DNA of 17,510 nucleotides from Gonium pectorale (taxonomy: Eukaryota; Chlorophyta; Chlorophyceae; Chlamydomonadales; Volvocaceae), in the NCBI GenBank assembly GCA_001584585.1, contig LSYV01000040.1, positions 386,549-404,058 on the forward strand. Direction: 5' to 3'. How positions within the stretch are numbered: position 1 is the stretch's first letter; the number at the start of each line of letters is the position of its first letter. A program made the position numbers and the translations under genes. The notes beneath the pieces are model-generated. The model was not told the DNA's origin and did not search any database. It saw nothing but the letters and a program-made list of their open reading frames with translations. Below are positions 1 to 9,975 of the stretch, in pieces.

Positions 1-358
1 GGGGATGGCGGGGTGCGGGGGTAACCAATCGGGCCGGACCAGGCCCTGCATCCCTTTGGCAGGGCAACTAAGCTTCCCCGGTGCGCTCCCCCGACCCCCA
101 TCTCAGGTCCTCATCTGCATGTCCATAGTGACGACGACGCAGCTGATGACGATGCAGCATCCCGCTGCCGCCAAGCACTAGCAGCCAGCACGTGGCAGCC
201 GAGGGGCCAACCCTCCGGGCCCACCCCTCCCCCTGCCCACCCCTACCCCCCGCCGCCAACGCCACCCATGCTTGCTTGGCGCCCGGTACTCCCTGCAGTA
301 CCGTGTGCTGCCGTAGAGTAGGAGGGAGAGCCAGGACTTAGTGGCGCCCGCGCCCCAC
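1..358 (-). other. Left-edge APC2 intron (partial)
   Basis: The donor CCCTCAG|gtggggc at 359/358 follows the IDPS block. In all three minus frames, 1-358 lacks the conserved continuation expected for APC2 (the block leading into the cullin-homology region), so the acceptor should lie beyond the left edge. I see nothing else in it. Confidence 0.6.
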
Positions 359-3300
359 CTGAGGGGTCGATCTCCCGCATGGTTCGGATGGTGGCCACGT
401 ACTGGTGGATGATGCCGGTGGCGGAAGCGCCCGCATGGAGCAGCCGCTGCTGCAGGGAGCGCTTGAAGGAGGACACGAACAGGGCCTGGGGCCGGGAGGC
501 GTGGAAGGCGGAGGCAGGGGGGAGGAGGGGTTGGGGAACGGACACCGGGTCATGGGCGCCTCCGCGTGATCCCATGGAAGTCGGGTTTTACGGCCGGGAC
601 GATGCTGCCACCACCGCCTAGACACTGCTCTCCACCACCCCACCTCAGACCCACACCACCGCACCACAGTCCAGTCCCACCCCATCCCACCCCACAGAAT
701 GCCTTCCAAACCCACTACCCCATCCCACCTCATCCCCATCCCAACCCAACCCAGCCCCACCTCACCCCAGCCCCACCCCACCCCAGCTCAGATGCCACCC
801 CCGCCCTTCCTCGCCCTGCCTGCAGGTTGGTGTGGCGAAGGCAAGCCGCCAGGTCGCGCACCGCCGGCAGCGAGTCGGGGTGCTCCACCACGATGTCGAA
901 CATCTGGCCGATGCGCAGCCGCCCCAGCGTCTCGAACACCAGGTACGACAGACGCAGCCGCCACTCCGCCAGACAGCGGGCCTCAGTGCCCGGCTCCGCC
1001 AGCCCGCCGGCGGCGCCGCCGCCGGTGGCGGTGGCGGCGGAGGGCGGATTGGCGTCAGTGCCGGCGGCGGTAGATGGCGGCGGGGTGGTGGCGGTGCTGG
1101 CGGCGACGCAGCCGCCGCGCTGCGGCGGCGCCGAGGCGGAGGCTGGCGTGATGGAGGCGGAGGCCGAGGCGGCGCCGTCTCCGGCGATGACGAGGCGAAG
1201 GAACTCCAGCGGTATGCGGCCGGCGGCGCGGCTGGCGGCGGGGAGCACCTGGCGGCACGCGGGGGGGGGGGAGCCGAGCCGGGCTGAGGGGCTTGGGGGC
1301 CACCCATGCGCGGCCACCCCGCCACCCGCCACCCCTGCCACCCGGCCACCCCGCCGTCTCATAGTCGTGTTTGCCTCCCCGCCTCTCGCCGCGGCCACTT
1401 GCCCGCTCCACACCTCCCCGCCTCACCACCTCCCCCAACCATGCGCGCCCGCCCCAGCATCCCCACCCAGCCCGGACCATCCTCCCCCCCGCTCCTACCC
1501 ATGCCCCCCCCCGCACACGCACGATGCTACCGCCTCTGGTGCCCCCCACGCACCCCCCACCGACACCACCACCACCACCACCGCGCACCTCGCGCTCGTA
1601 CACGCCCAGCGCCAGCCGCCGCAGCAGCCGCTCCACGTGCGCCGTCACCGCCGCCACCACCGCCTCCTCGCCCGCGGGCCCCAGCGCCAGGCTGGCCAGG
1701 CAGCCGCACACGCCGCTCAGGCGGCGCACCCAGGAGGGGCCCATGGCGGCCGCCACCGCGGAGGGCTGCAGGCTGGCGCGCCGTAGCGAGGGGGGCGGGG
1801 TGTTCTCGTCGGGACCGCCTGGAGAGGGGGCGGGGTCGGCAGGGGGTTTGAGCGGGGGGTGCGAGGGAAAGAGCGGGGGCAGGCAGGGCGGGAGAAATGC
1901 GAGGCGGCTGCGGGGGAGGTGGCGACCCGCACCCGGCGCGGATGCTCGCCGTCTCCGCGAGGTACGGACCGCCGGCCGTCAAGCAACGGTGCCCTAGCAC
2001 CTTGGTGCGCCCGCCTGCGTTCCGTGTCCTCTGGGCTCCTCAGCCTTTCCTGTGCAGAGCCCAGCAGCACGGCCAGGCCATCCACCGCCACCACCGCTGC
2101 TGGCTGTTCGTGGCGCCAGGCCATGACACGACACGACACGACACGGCAACAGCTCTCTGGGTCTTTCTGTAACCACTAGGCCCCGTCCCCCACCAACACC
2201 GGTTGCGGTACACAGAAGGCGTTACCGCAGTGAAGTGTCCCTATGTAGGTAATGCCCGCTTGGCTCGGGCAGCCGATGCCGCCTTGGGACGCCCCGCCTG
2301 CGGCGCCGACAAGCTGCCGCCCTCTCCTCTCCCCATCTCCCTCCTTCCCTGCCCCTTTCCCCCCCTTCCCCTGGCCCCACCCGCCTCACCCTGCGCCGAG
2401 CCCATCAGCATCGCCACGCCCTCCACAGCCGACGACCCCACGCCGCCGTCGCTCATCCGCGCGCCGTACCCCGGCGGCGCGCCGTACACGACGGCCCCCG
2501 ACCCGACGCCGCCGCCAAGCAGGGACCCCAGGCCGCCGCCGCCGCCGCTGGCCATGGCCGCCAGCAGCACGCCGCTGCCGCCGCCGCCCGGCGGCGTGGC
2601 GCCGCCTCCCCCGGCTCCCGCTCCTCCCGCGCCCTCCTCCTCCTCCGCCTCCATGAGCTGCTCCAGGGGGGCCAGCGTCTGCGCCAGCTGCGTCAGCTTG
2701 GAGCTGTAGTACAGGAGTAGCAGCTCTGTACGGAGGTGGGAGCTGGGATACAGGTCAAGGAAGACCGGGAGCGAAAGATCTACGATTCAGCCCATCGCCA
2801 CAGCCCGCAGACGGTCGCCTTCCTTCGCAGACTCTGCGCAGCTGCCTGCTTACAGCCGCAGAGCGGGTGCCGCTGAGGACACGACGGGACACGACCTTGT
2901 CGAAACCCACGCGACAGTCGGACGCTGCCGCTGCCCATGGGCAGCTACACTCGAGCCTCCATTCCTATGCCCCCGCCCCTGACCCGGTATCCCCTCCCCA
3001 CCCGACAGGCTGACTTCCGCTGTGGCCATCAGCAGGGCGCTGACGGAGGTGCGGTACTGGCCCGTCAGGCGGCTCAGCAGCGGCACCAGCGCCAGCGCCT
3101 GGTCGCTGTGCGCCGAGCCGAGCACGGAGGCGGCCGGGGGGCCCGTGCATGCGGCTGTGGCGGCGCCCTCCTGCCGGGGGAACGACCCGGGGAGGGGGAA
3201 GGGGGGCAGATGGGACAGCAATCAGAGAGAGGCAGGCACTCGGGCAACGCGGGCCAAGGAGCGCACACGGCGTGTGGAGTGCGATGAGAGGGCACATCCT

Positions 3301-5210
3301 ATGTCCGCCATGCGGGTGCTTTGTGCGGTCTTATATGCGGTCTCGCGTCAGGGCGGGTAGCGCCCTTGGCCAAGCGCGGAGAGATGCAGCCCGAGAGAGA
3401 GATTGTGTGCGTGTGTGTGCGTCGAACCACACACAAGAGACTCTCCCTCACACAGACACACACGGGCCCAACTTCACGGAAACTGCCACACAGGGTGCCG
3501 TCACGGTGCCCTACACGAACCCAGGGTACATATTATTGGCATCCGCCCTCCCCTCCCCTTCCCTGCCCTGCCCTCCCCCCAACAAACTCCCCACTTCCCG
3601 GACTCTCTTGCTGCTCGTCCTTCCCTTCGCTGGCCCTGCCCGCGCACTCCTCGGCGCACCCGGCAGGCCGCCCCCCACCCCCACCTGCGCCAGGGCGGCC
3701 ATCACCCGGTCCGCCAGCTGCTGCAGCGCGGCGCAGTGGGAGTCCACGCAGGAGCACAGCGCCTGATAGGGACGGAGGGGGGGAGGGCCGGGCGCAACCG
3801 GGGTTGGGGCTGGGGACTGCAGAGCCGAGCACCTGGAGCCGTGTCGGGTATGTCGTATGTGGCGTGTGTGGGTGCAAGGGGCGGCCCACCACGCAGCGCG
3901 GCTCCTGCGTCAGTCCATTTTTCATAAAACGGGGAGGCCCCGCGCAGCCGCCGCCGCCGCCGTCCCCATCTCACGAAGCAGCAGCCGGGGCCATGCGCTG
4001 GCTCCGTCCGGTTGCATCCCCCTCCCTCCCCCCTCCTTCCCTCCCTTTCTGCCGCGCGTATACGTATATACATGTATATATATGTATGTAATCCGATATA
4101 TATCGGAAATACCGGGACCCGGCATACCACCGTTATGGTATAACGCATCACCATTGCCCGCACCATGCTCCGGCCCATCAACGCCACCGCCCTCCCTCCG
4201 GACACAACAGCTGCGTCGACACCAACCACTACCACGCTGCCACAAATGGCCATGCCAGAAGCAGCCGCTCTGCGCTTCATTGGCGTCCACACGATCCCGT
4301 TCCCCCTCTCACGCACTCCCTCCCCCGTTATCGCCACTCCCCATTCCGCTCTCGACCCGCCCCCCTTCCCCACCACCCTGCACCCCACCTGCAGCCCCGA
4401 CAGCAGGTGCTGCTCCAGCGCCTCATCGTCCCCCGCAGCGGCCGCCGACCGGCAGCGGCGCATCTGGCCCCAGAAGGCGGGGACCGCGGTGGCCTCCAGC
4501 AGCGACTGGCGCGAGGCGGCAGTCGGCAGGCGGGTCGGGCACGCGTTGAGGGGGGGTCTAGAGCTTCGGGAGTATACTGCGGAAACACCACCCAAGAGAA
4601 CTGCAGGCTGGGTAACACTGCAAGACCAGTGACCCCGGCCTTGACGCCTCCATGCGGTCATGCCCCAGCGGAGCGCAGAGCTATGCCTTGCACCCCGGGT
4701 CCGACGGCAGCCCCCACTCTCCCCGTACGGCGCACCTCGAGCTGCTGCCGTACGGTGGACACAAGGGCGGGCCCCAGCCCACACGACACCAAGGTGGCCA
4801 CCTCGGCCGCTGTGGGCAGCGGCACCGCGCCGGCAGCCGCCGACGCGCCGGCGTCAGCAGCTGCTGCGGGTCCCGCGTTGCCCGCTGCCTGCAAGGGCTC
4901 CGAGGAGGGCGCGAGGGAGGGTGCCATGATAAGTTCACGGCCGCTGCCATGCCAGGGGGTGTTCCGCCTTCTGCGCGTACGGGCAGGGAGGGGAAAGAGG
5001 GGCGGGTCCCGCCGCACCTGCTGGGCCGCTGCCGCCAAGCGCACCAGGTAGCCCATCCACGTAGACGCGGCTGTCACCAGCACCTCGCTGCGTGGGGAGG
5101 TGGCGGGTTCTTGATGGTATGCCGATGCGTGGGGTACCGAAACGGCGAACGGGTCTCACAACCAGCCCGCACCTGGTGGACGCCATGAGCGACATGGAGA
5201 GGTTCTGCAT
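1..5210 (-). CDS. APC2: Anaphase-promoting complex subunit 2 (APC2), N-terminal part; gene runs off the left edge
   Basis: APC2 is the cullin-like scaffold of the APC/C ubiquitin ligase, which binds APC11 and drives mitotic exit. Modelled minus-strand exons: 5210-5173, 5087-4736, 4505-4389, 3762-3685, 3170-3002, 2725-2390, 1818-1589, 1248-820, 485-359, with an optional exon 2099-2001. This gives about 625 codons before the edge, and every junction keeps phase. Family signal: CGLGPALVSTVRQQLE joined across an intron to AVPAFWGQMRR; IPLEFLRLVIAG; WRLRLSYLVFETLGRLRIG followed by FDIVVEHPDSLPAVRDL (exon 1248-820); and LLHAGASATGIIHQYVATIR then IDPSG (exon 485-359). These match the N-terminal helical repeats of plant and animal APC2. 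The cullin-homology, APC11-binding and winged-helix parts are not in the window. A Gly-rich insert (exon 2725-2390) and an Ala/Thr/Pro-rich insert (exon 1248-820) make it longer than plant APC2 over this stretch. The start at 5210 (context GCGCCATGC) is the least certain part. The tract 5017-4950 is open but poorly conserved and could hide a short intron. Nothing in 1-358 continues the protein, so I read that as intron. Confidence 0.85.
486..819 (-). other. GC-AG intron of APC2
   Basis: The exon encoding the RHTNLQ block ends CTGCAG at 820 and the intron begins gcaggg. No GT donor fits the frame nearby. The acceptor is ggccccag at 486, and joining the two gives NLQ-ALFVSSF in frame, as expected for APC2. 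The intron contains a long C-rich (minus strand G-rich) repeat. Confidence 0.65.
660..790. repeat. C-rich imperfect tandem repeat (CCCCANCC-like)
   Basis: The plus strand is built of irregular units such as ccccat, ccaacc and ccccac. The minus (transcribed RNA) strand is therefore runs of three to four G separated by one to three bases, which is a potential G-quadruplex tract. It lies just downstream of the GC donor of the APC2 intron. Confidence 0.8.
2001..2099 (-). other. Putative 99-nt cassette exon inside an APC2 intron
   Basis: Within the intron 2389-1819 there is a stretch bounded by a cag acceptor (exon from 2099) and a CAAG|gtgcta donor (exon to 2001). It is 33 codons long and phase 1 on both sides, so it can be included or skipped without changing frame. 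It encodes AVDGLAVLLGSAQERLRSPE and more. Its start resembles the end of the preceding exon (AVEGVAMLMGSAQ). The pyrimidine tract is weak, because it consists of a tcgtg tandem repeat. Direct splicing from 2390 to 1818 is equally in phase, so I treat this exon as optional. Confidence 0.35.
2125..2146. repeat. acacg pentamer tandem repeat
   Basis: Four copies of the unit acacg lie in tandem in an APC2 intron. On the minus strand they read cgtgt repeats and sit immediately upstream of the acceptor of the optional exon. Confidence 0.85.
3403..3464. repeat. Mixed (GT)n / (CA)n simple repeats in an APC2 intron
   Basis: A gt/gc-rich tract (gtgtgcgtgtgtgtgcg) is followed within a few bases by ca-rich tracts. 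The two arms are roughly complementary and could fold back. The tract lies in the intron 3684-3171. Confidence 0.75.
4057..4145. repeat. AT-rich island of short perfect palindromes in an APC2 intron
   Basis: This lies inside the 626-nt intron 4388-3763. It contains a 10-bp palindrome (tatacgtata, 4059-4068), a 16-bp palindrome (tatatacatgtatata, 4065-4080), a 14-bp palindrome (ccgatatatatcgg, 4093-4106) and a 6-bp inverted repeat with a 3-nt loop (cgttat...ataacg, 4131-4145). The base composition is sharply different from the surroundings. I see no coding capacity. Confidence 0.85.
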
Positions 5211-5370
5211 GGCGCTATCGCGTTGTCAACGGTGCCGAAGGCAGGGTTCGTAGCCAAAGCGCAGGATGGCGACAGCTCCCGCGGCAGTCTAGATCAAAGC
5301 TGTGCTATCCAATGATGTCAATTGTCCATCTTTGCTCAACGCAATTCATGTATGTGGGGCTTGTCATTGT

Positions 5371-5385
5371 GCCCGCCAATTTCGC
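5371..5385 (-). promoter_or_regulatory. E2F-like / CCAAT-containing motif upstream of APC2
   Basis: On the minus strand the bases read gcgaaattggcgggc. The core TTGGCGGG resembles the E2F consensus TTTSSCGS, and the plus strand carries CCAAT at 5376-5380. It lies about 160-175 nt upstream of the proposed APC2 start. A second CCAAT occurs at about 5309-5313. This is motif matching only. Confidence 0.25.
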
Positions 5386-5628
5386 ATTAGCCCGGACGTC
5401 CCAGTTGCAGCTGCCCGATGAATGGACAAACCGGCCTTACGTCGCGAGGATGTGATCAGGGCATACTGGTGGGCACGGCGTACGACGACCGGGTTTGTGC
5501 GGGCGATCCGGGACCACGTCGGGTTCGTGTCGCCAAACCGGTAAAGAGGGGTGCTGCGGATGGAGGAAGAAGTTGGAACGAGGATCGCGGAGGGCGGAGG
5601 GCGGCGTCGGCATTTACGGGCTCGTTAC

Positions 5629-5633
5629 TTACA
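5629..5633 (-). terminator. Candidate TGTAA polyadenylation signal for the cyclophilin gene
   Basis: TGTAA is the usual polyadenylation signal of volvocine algae. It occurs on the minus strand about 1.09 kb after the stop codon and about 420 nt before the APC2 start. An AATAAA also occurs on this strand at 5790-5785. I saw no TGTAA closer to the stop. A 5-base motif alone is weak evidence. Confidence 0.35.
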
Positions 5634-6719
5634 GGCGCTCCGGGCGGGTGGGCGGGCCATGGCGGGCGCACGCGGTGCACCAAAGCTGCACCCACAACAC
5701 ACGGAGGGAAGCACCCTGAGAGAGCACCACGATGAGGTCGAAGGGACCCGCCAGATAATGAAATAGCTCCGAATGCGCGCCGCCTTTATTCAACTCCTAC
5801 CGTACCATGGCGCGCGCCGAGCAAGCCACACGTGGGACGACATGCCCGTACGGCATTCCCACGGGTCACGAACAGAAGGCGCACACATGCGCCGAGAAAC
5901 CAACGCGAGGCTATAATTGCGGTGCCACCGGAGCCGGGCGCCGCTGCACGGAGCACGGCCCAGGCCGCCCAGCACCCAGCGCCTCATTGTTGCCACGCGG
6001 CCCCTCCCTGCGCTGCTCCCCCAGGCCGGGCCGTGTTGTCCAGGGCCCCGGGCCTGCAGCGCCCCAACATCCCCGAATTCCCCCAGACTTCTTTGCAAGT
6101 CTCCAGTCACCCAAGCCGAAGCCCGGCAGCAGGGATGTCACAGAAGCCTCCAGCCGCAACGTGGGCTCAGCGGCCCCTCAGCACCGGCAGCGCGCGTGCT
6201 CGCTTGCCCGCGATTCCCCGGAGGCTGCACGCACTGCCCGCCCGACGCGTGGCCCCCATACGCTGTGTCCCCATCCGTCGACAGATTGGCGCCTCGTGAC
6301 ACCCATTGGCAACCATTCAGCTTCTCGCGTCGACATGCAAATGCGCAGGGGTCGGCGGCACAGGGGCCGGACCCCGTGCGCGCCTCCGAACCAGGGTGCC
6401 ACGGAGCAAGGGTGCCTCGGCCGCCACGTCATACGGTACAATACACAGCCACCCACCCACCGTGCCATGCAAGGCAAGCCAGCGTGCTCACCGGGTAGGG
6501 TACACCCCGTATTGTCCACTGCAGGTTTGGTCGCGCGCCGCGTCACCCGCGGTTCGCCGTATCCATAAAAGTCACTGCTTGGCCCTACTTCGCGCCAGCC
6601 CGCCACCCTCCACCCCGCTCCTCGAGTCACAGTGCTTGCCTCACCCCAGATCACATCCCACCACCCCGACCCCTCCCTTCGGACCCCTGCCCTTCCGGCT
6701 CCCCGCGGCTTCCACCCGG

Positions 6720-9700
6720 CTACTTGGGCGCCTGGTGGGCGGCCTTCAGCCTCTCGCGCTCCGCGTTGACCGCGGCCTGGAACTCGCGGCTGTCCCAGTG
6801 GGTGCCCCGCCGCACCTCCCCGCTGTCGATGATCTGCGGCGAGTGCCGTGTGCGGTGGGGTGGGGTGGGGCAAAAGAGGGGCAGCGAAAAGCGGGGTCAG
6901 GGCGCGCGGGGGCGCGGGGGGAGTGAGAGGTCACCGAAGCGGCTAGGGAGGGCATGAAGCGCGCATTGGTCCCTGTACTGCACACTGTACTGCCGTTGGC
7001 AATTGTGGATGCCGCCCGCCGGCCTGCCTGGTCCTGCCGGCCTGCCCGCCACTCGTGCACCGCCCGGGGGCCCCACCTGCGCGTCTTTGCTGTTGAGGAG
7101 CTGCTTGTCGGCCTGACCCTGAGCCAGCGCGTTGATCTCATACGCCACGTTGTGGCTGCGGGCGGGGCGGCGGGGGTGGGGCGGTGAGGCGCAAGGTGGG
7201 AGGAGGGACAGGAGCGGCAGGAGGGTAACGCCGAGTGGGCCTCAGGCCGAGCGCGCTGCAGCTTCACAGTGCTTACAATGCAGAGGACGGTCGCAAACAA
7301 GGAGGTGGGCCACGAAGCAGCCACAAGTACACCTTTTGTACAAACGACAGCTCCCCCCCAAGCCCTACTCTGTGTCGCCTTCCGCCCCCTCCACCTTCAT
7401 CTCCCACCCGCCCCCGCCCCTGCCCCCGATCCCGCCCCCGCCGGGCTCCTCACCCGTCCACCACCTCGCCAAATATGGTGTAGTGTCCGTCCAGGTGGTG
7501 GGGCGCCCCCATGATGATGGAGAAGTGCGCGCCGTTGGTGTTGGGGCCCATGTTGGCCATGGACAGCAGGCCCTGCGCGCAGCGGGTGCGGGGTTGCGGG
7601 GGTGCTTAGCAAGTGCGGATCGCATGCATAGCAAGGCGGGGGCGCAGAGGGACCGGTCCGGGCGGGGGAAGGAAGAGGACCGCGCTAACGCGGTGGGTGA
7701 TGAGGGTCATACATCCCCTCCCATATGCCGTTTGCATGACGGCTGGCGGGCGGGCGGAGGGACCGGTCGCAGCGCTGACAAGGCCTCGGCTAGGGCGCGA
7801 GCGAAGGGCGTCCCCCGCGTGCGGAACACCCCAACCCTAGAAGCCGTCGATAGCGGGGTGGTCATGAGGAGCGTAACTGCATGGGGCTGCAGGCGGGGGG
7901 CTGCAGGCGGGCCGGCAGCGGGTCGGGGGACAGTGCTGGCTGCGGGGAGCGGACCGGCACTGGGCTGCCCCCGGCGACCGGGTGTGGGAGGGGGCGCGGT
8001 CAGGACGGGCGGCTGTGGGCCCACGACAGGACATCGGGCCCATGGCTTAGGCATGCAATCGGCATACGCCACCCAGATACAAGCAAGCAAGCGGGCAGGC
8101 AGCCCCGGGTGGGGGGAGGGAAATGCACTCCACAGGTGGCCCCACAGCGGCCTGTCGGAGACAGCCGGCCAGCCAGCCACCCACCCGCCAGTGCCCCACA
8201 GCCTGTCACCCACCATGTGCGTGTGGTTGAGCTTGAGGCCGCCTGCGTCATCCAGGAACAGCCCCCCGAGCGGCGAGTCCGTCACCTGGCCGGCCTGGTC
8301 GATGAAGCCGTCAATGATGCGGTAAAAGTGGACGCCCTGTATATGCCGGGGGGGGGCGATGGGGGACGTTGAGGAGAAGGGTTTGGGCATCAATGGGCTG
8401 GCCGCCAGCAGCAGTCCCCCGTGGGCGAGGGGGGGAGGGGATAAGAAGTAAACCGTCAGCCCACGTGCGGTAGAGCAGGTGGTGCACTGGAGTGCAGCAC
8501 CGGAGCGGCACTGCGCTGGACTCTAAGCGAGGGAGGGGACGTGAAGTCGGCAGGGGGCGCACCGGCCTGGCTGACGGCGCAGCAGGGCAGTGGCGGCAGG
8601 CACGGGCTAGCGCGAGAGTGTGGGTGTGGGCTGCAGATCCTGGCGTGGCCGTGGCCGTGTCGGCCGTGTGGTCGCGGACACAGAGAGAGTCCAATTGGCC
8701 AACCGCGCGTTGGCCGCAGCGGTCGGCTTGGAAAGACGTGCCAATGCAAAGGGGCGGGTGACGACACGCCGGAGCACGGCGCATCAGGGACCGCCCCAGG
8801 GACCGCCCCAGCCAGGAGCCAGCACACTCCCACGCCGCACCTTGAAGTGGTAGGGGTGGCCGGCGCCCTCGTGGCCGGCGGGCGCAACACCCGCCTCGCC
8901 TGCACACGCGCAACGGCAGACGTAGCGTCAGGTGAAGAACTCATTGACGGCCGTGGCTCGATCCTGAAAATTTGTATCAACACCGAGCTTGGCTCGCGCG
9001 CAACATGAGGAGGTAGGCGCCGGAGGTCCGTCCGCAGCGCCGCGGCGTCCTAAGGGGCCCTCCCGGCCTCGCGGCTCTCATCTGCCAAGGGGGCATCGCC
9101 ACCGCCCTGCCACCACCGACGGCCCAACACACGCCTGCACCGCGAGACTCCGGACCGCCGCCCCCTCGCCTTCAGCCCCGCTTGTTTCTGCGCCGCAACC
9201 CCCTTCTGAACAAACAAACAGCAAGGGGGAACGAGCCGGTCCCCCACCACCCCTCCGCCTCCGCGGCGTTGAGGTGGTCGTTGCGTTGGGGCGGGGTAGC
9301 GCCCCTCGGCCAGCGTAGGCCCGGAGATGTAACACCACACACACACACACATATTCCGGAACTGACCGGTACACAGGAGGCGGAAGTTCTCCGCCGCCAG
9401 CGGCGACTCCTTGACGAACAGCACCATCTCGATGCGGCCCGCGTACACGCCCTTGATCGCCACCTGCCAGGGGGCGGAGCGGCGGCGGGGGGGTGGGCGC
9501 GGCAGGGGGTGGGGCGTCTGAGAGAGCCCGGGAGAGCAGTCGCACGATCGGCGATCGCCGCACGGGGGAGGGCGCGACACGCGGGGACGGGGAAGGGCAT
9601 CACACGCTGACACACGTTAGCCTGGCTGGCCCTGTGCGCCAGCCTATGCGTCAAGTGACAGGTGAGCTGGGCGAGGTTTGTGGGTGCGACGGCCGGCATT

Positions 9701-9975
9701 GAGCGTGAGGTGACTGACAAGCTGGCCTGGTTTAGGCAATACGGCCGCCGGGGTGCCGCACACTTGGCTGCCGGGTCCCGGGACTTCAGTGACAGCTCGT
9801 GGAGCCCACGCCAGCTGTCATGCCTCCCGAAGAAACCCACTGACGCGATGGTGGTTGGGCCCCACCTGGGGCGTGTGCGCTGCGCGCCCAACCGCGCACC
9901 TCAAAGAACACCATGGGCAGCGACTTGTCGTCGTACAGCTTCCGCAGCCTGCCCAGCTCGGCGGAGGACTGCTTG
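6720..9975 (-). repeat. Cyclophilin unit 2 (seven exons)
   Basis: This unit covers residues about 424-645: linker [19 protein letters not shown], strand [27 protein letters not shown], the GPNTNG loop, [11 protein letters not shown] and tail [11 protein letters not shown] to the final AAHQAPK. Relative to human cyclophilin A it has the same replacements as unit 1: Met61 to Ile513, Gln111 to His558, Phe113 to Ser560, Trp121 to His568 and His126 to Tyr573. Four intron positions match unit 1 in place and phase. Confidence 0.85.

Larger units (their letters stand above)
5211..6719. other. Gap between the cyclophilin gene and APC2: 3' UTR plus APC2 promoter region
   Basis: Because both genes are on the minus strand, this gap should hold the 3' UTR of the cyclophilin gene (from 6719 leftwards) and the promoter and 5' UTR of APC2 (up to 5211). 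Frames open on either strand here look random: they lack a recognisable family and have no spliced partner exons. The less GC-rich part, 5280-5410, is the likeliest promoter core. Confidence 0.6.

Noticed and set aside
566..1786. Long plus-strand open frame (406 codons), rich in Pro, His, Ala and Arg
   Set aside because: It lies antisense to APC2 exons and introns, crosses simple C-rich repeats and shows no family. It is open only because of GC content.
5807..6568. Plus-strand 253-codon frame in the gap left of the cyclophilin gene
   Set aside because: It lies in the probable 3' UTR of the cyclophilin gene, has a composition typical of random GC-rich translation and shows no domain.
7132..8325. 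Plus-strand open frame of 397 codons
   Set aside because: It is antisense to cyclophilin exons 16-18 and their introns, with low-complexity composition and no domain.
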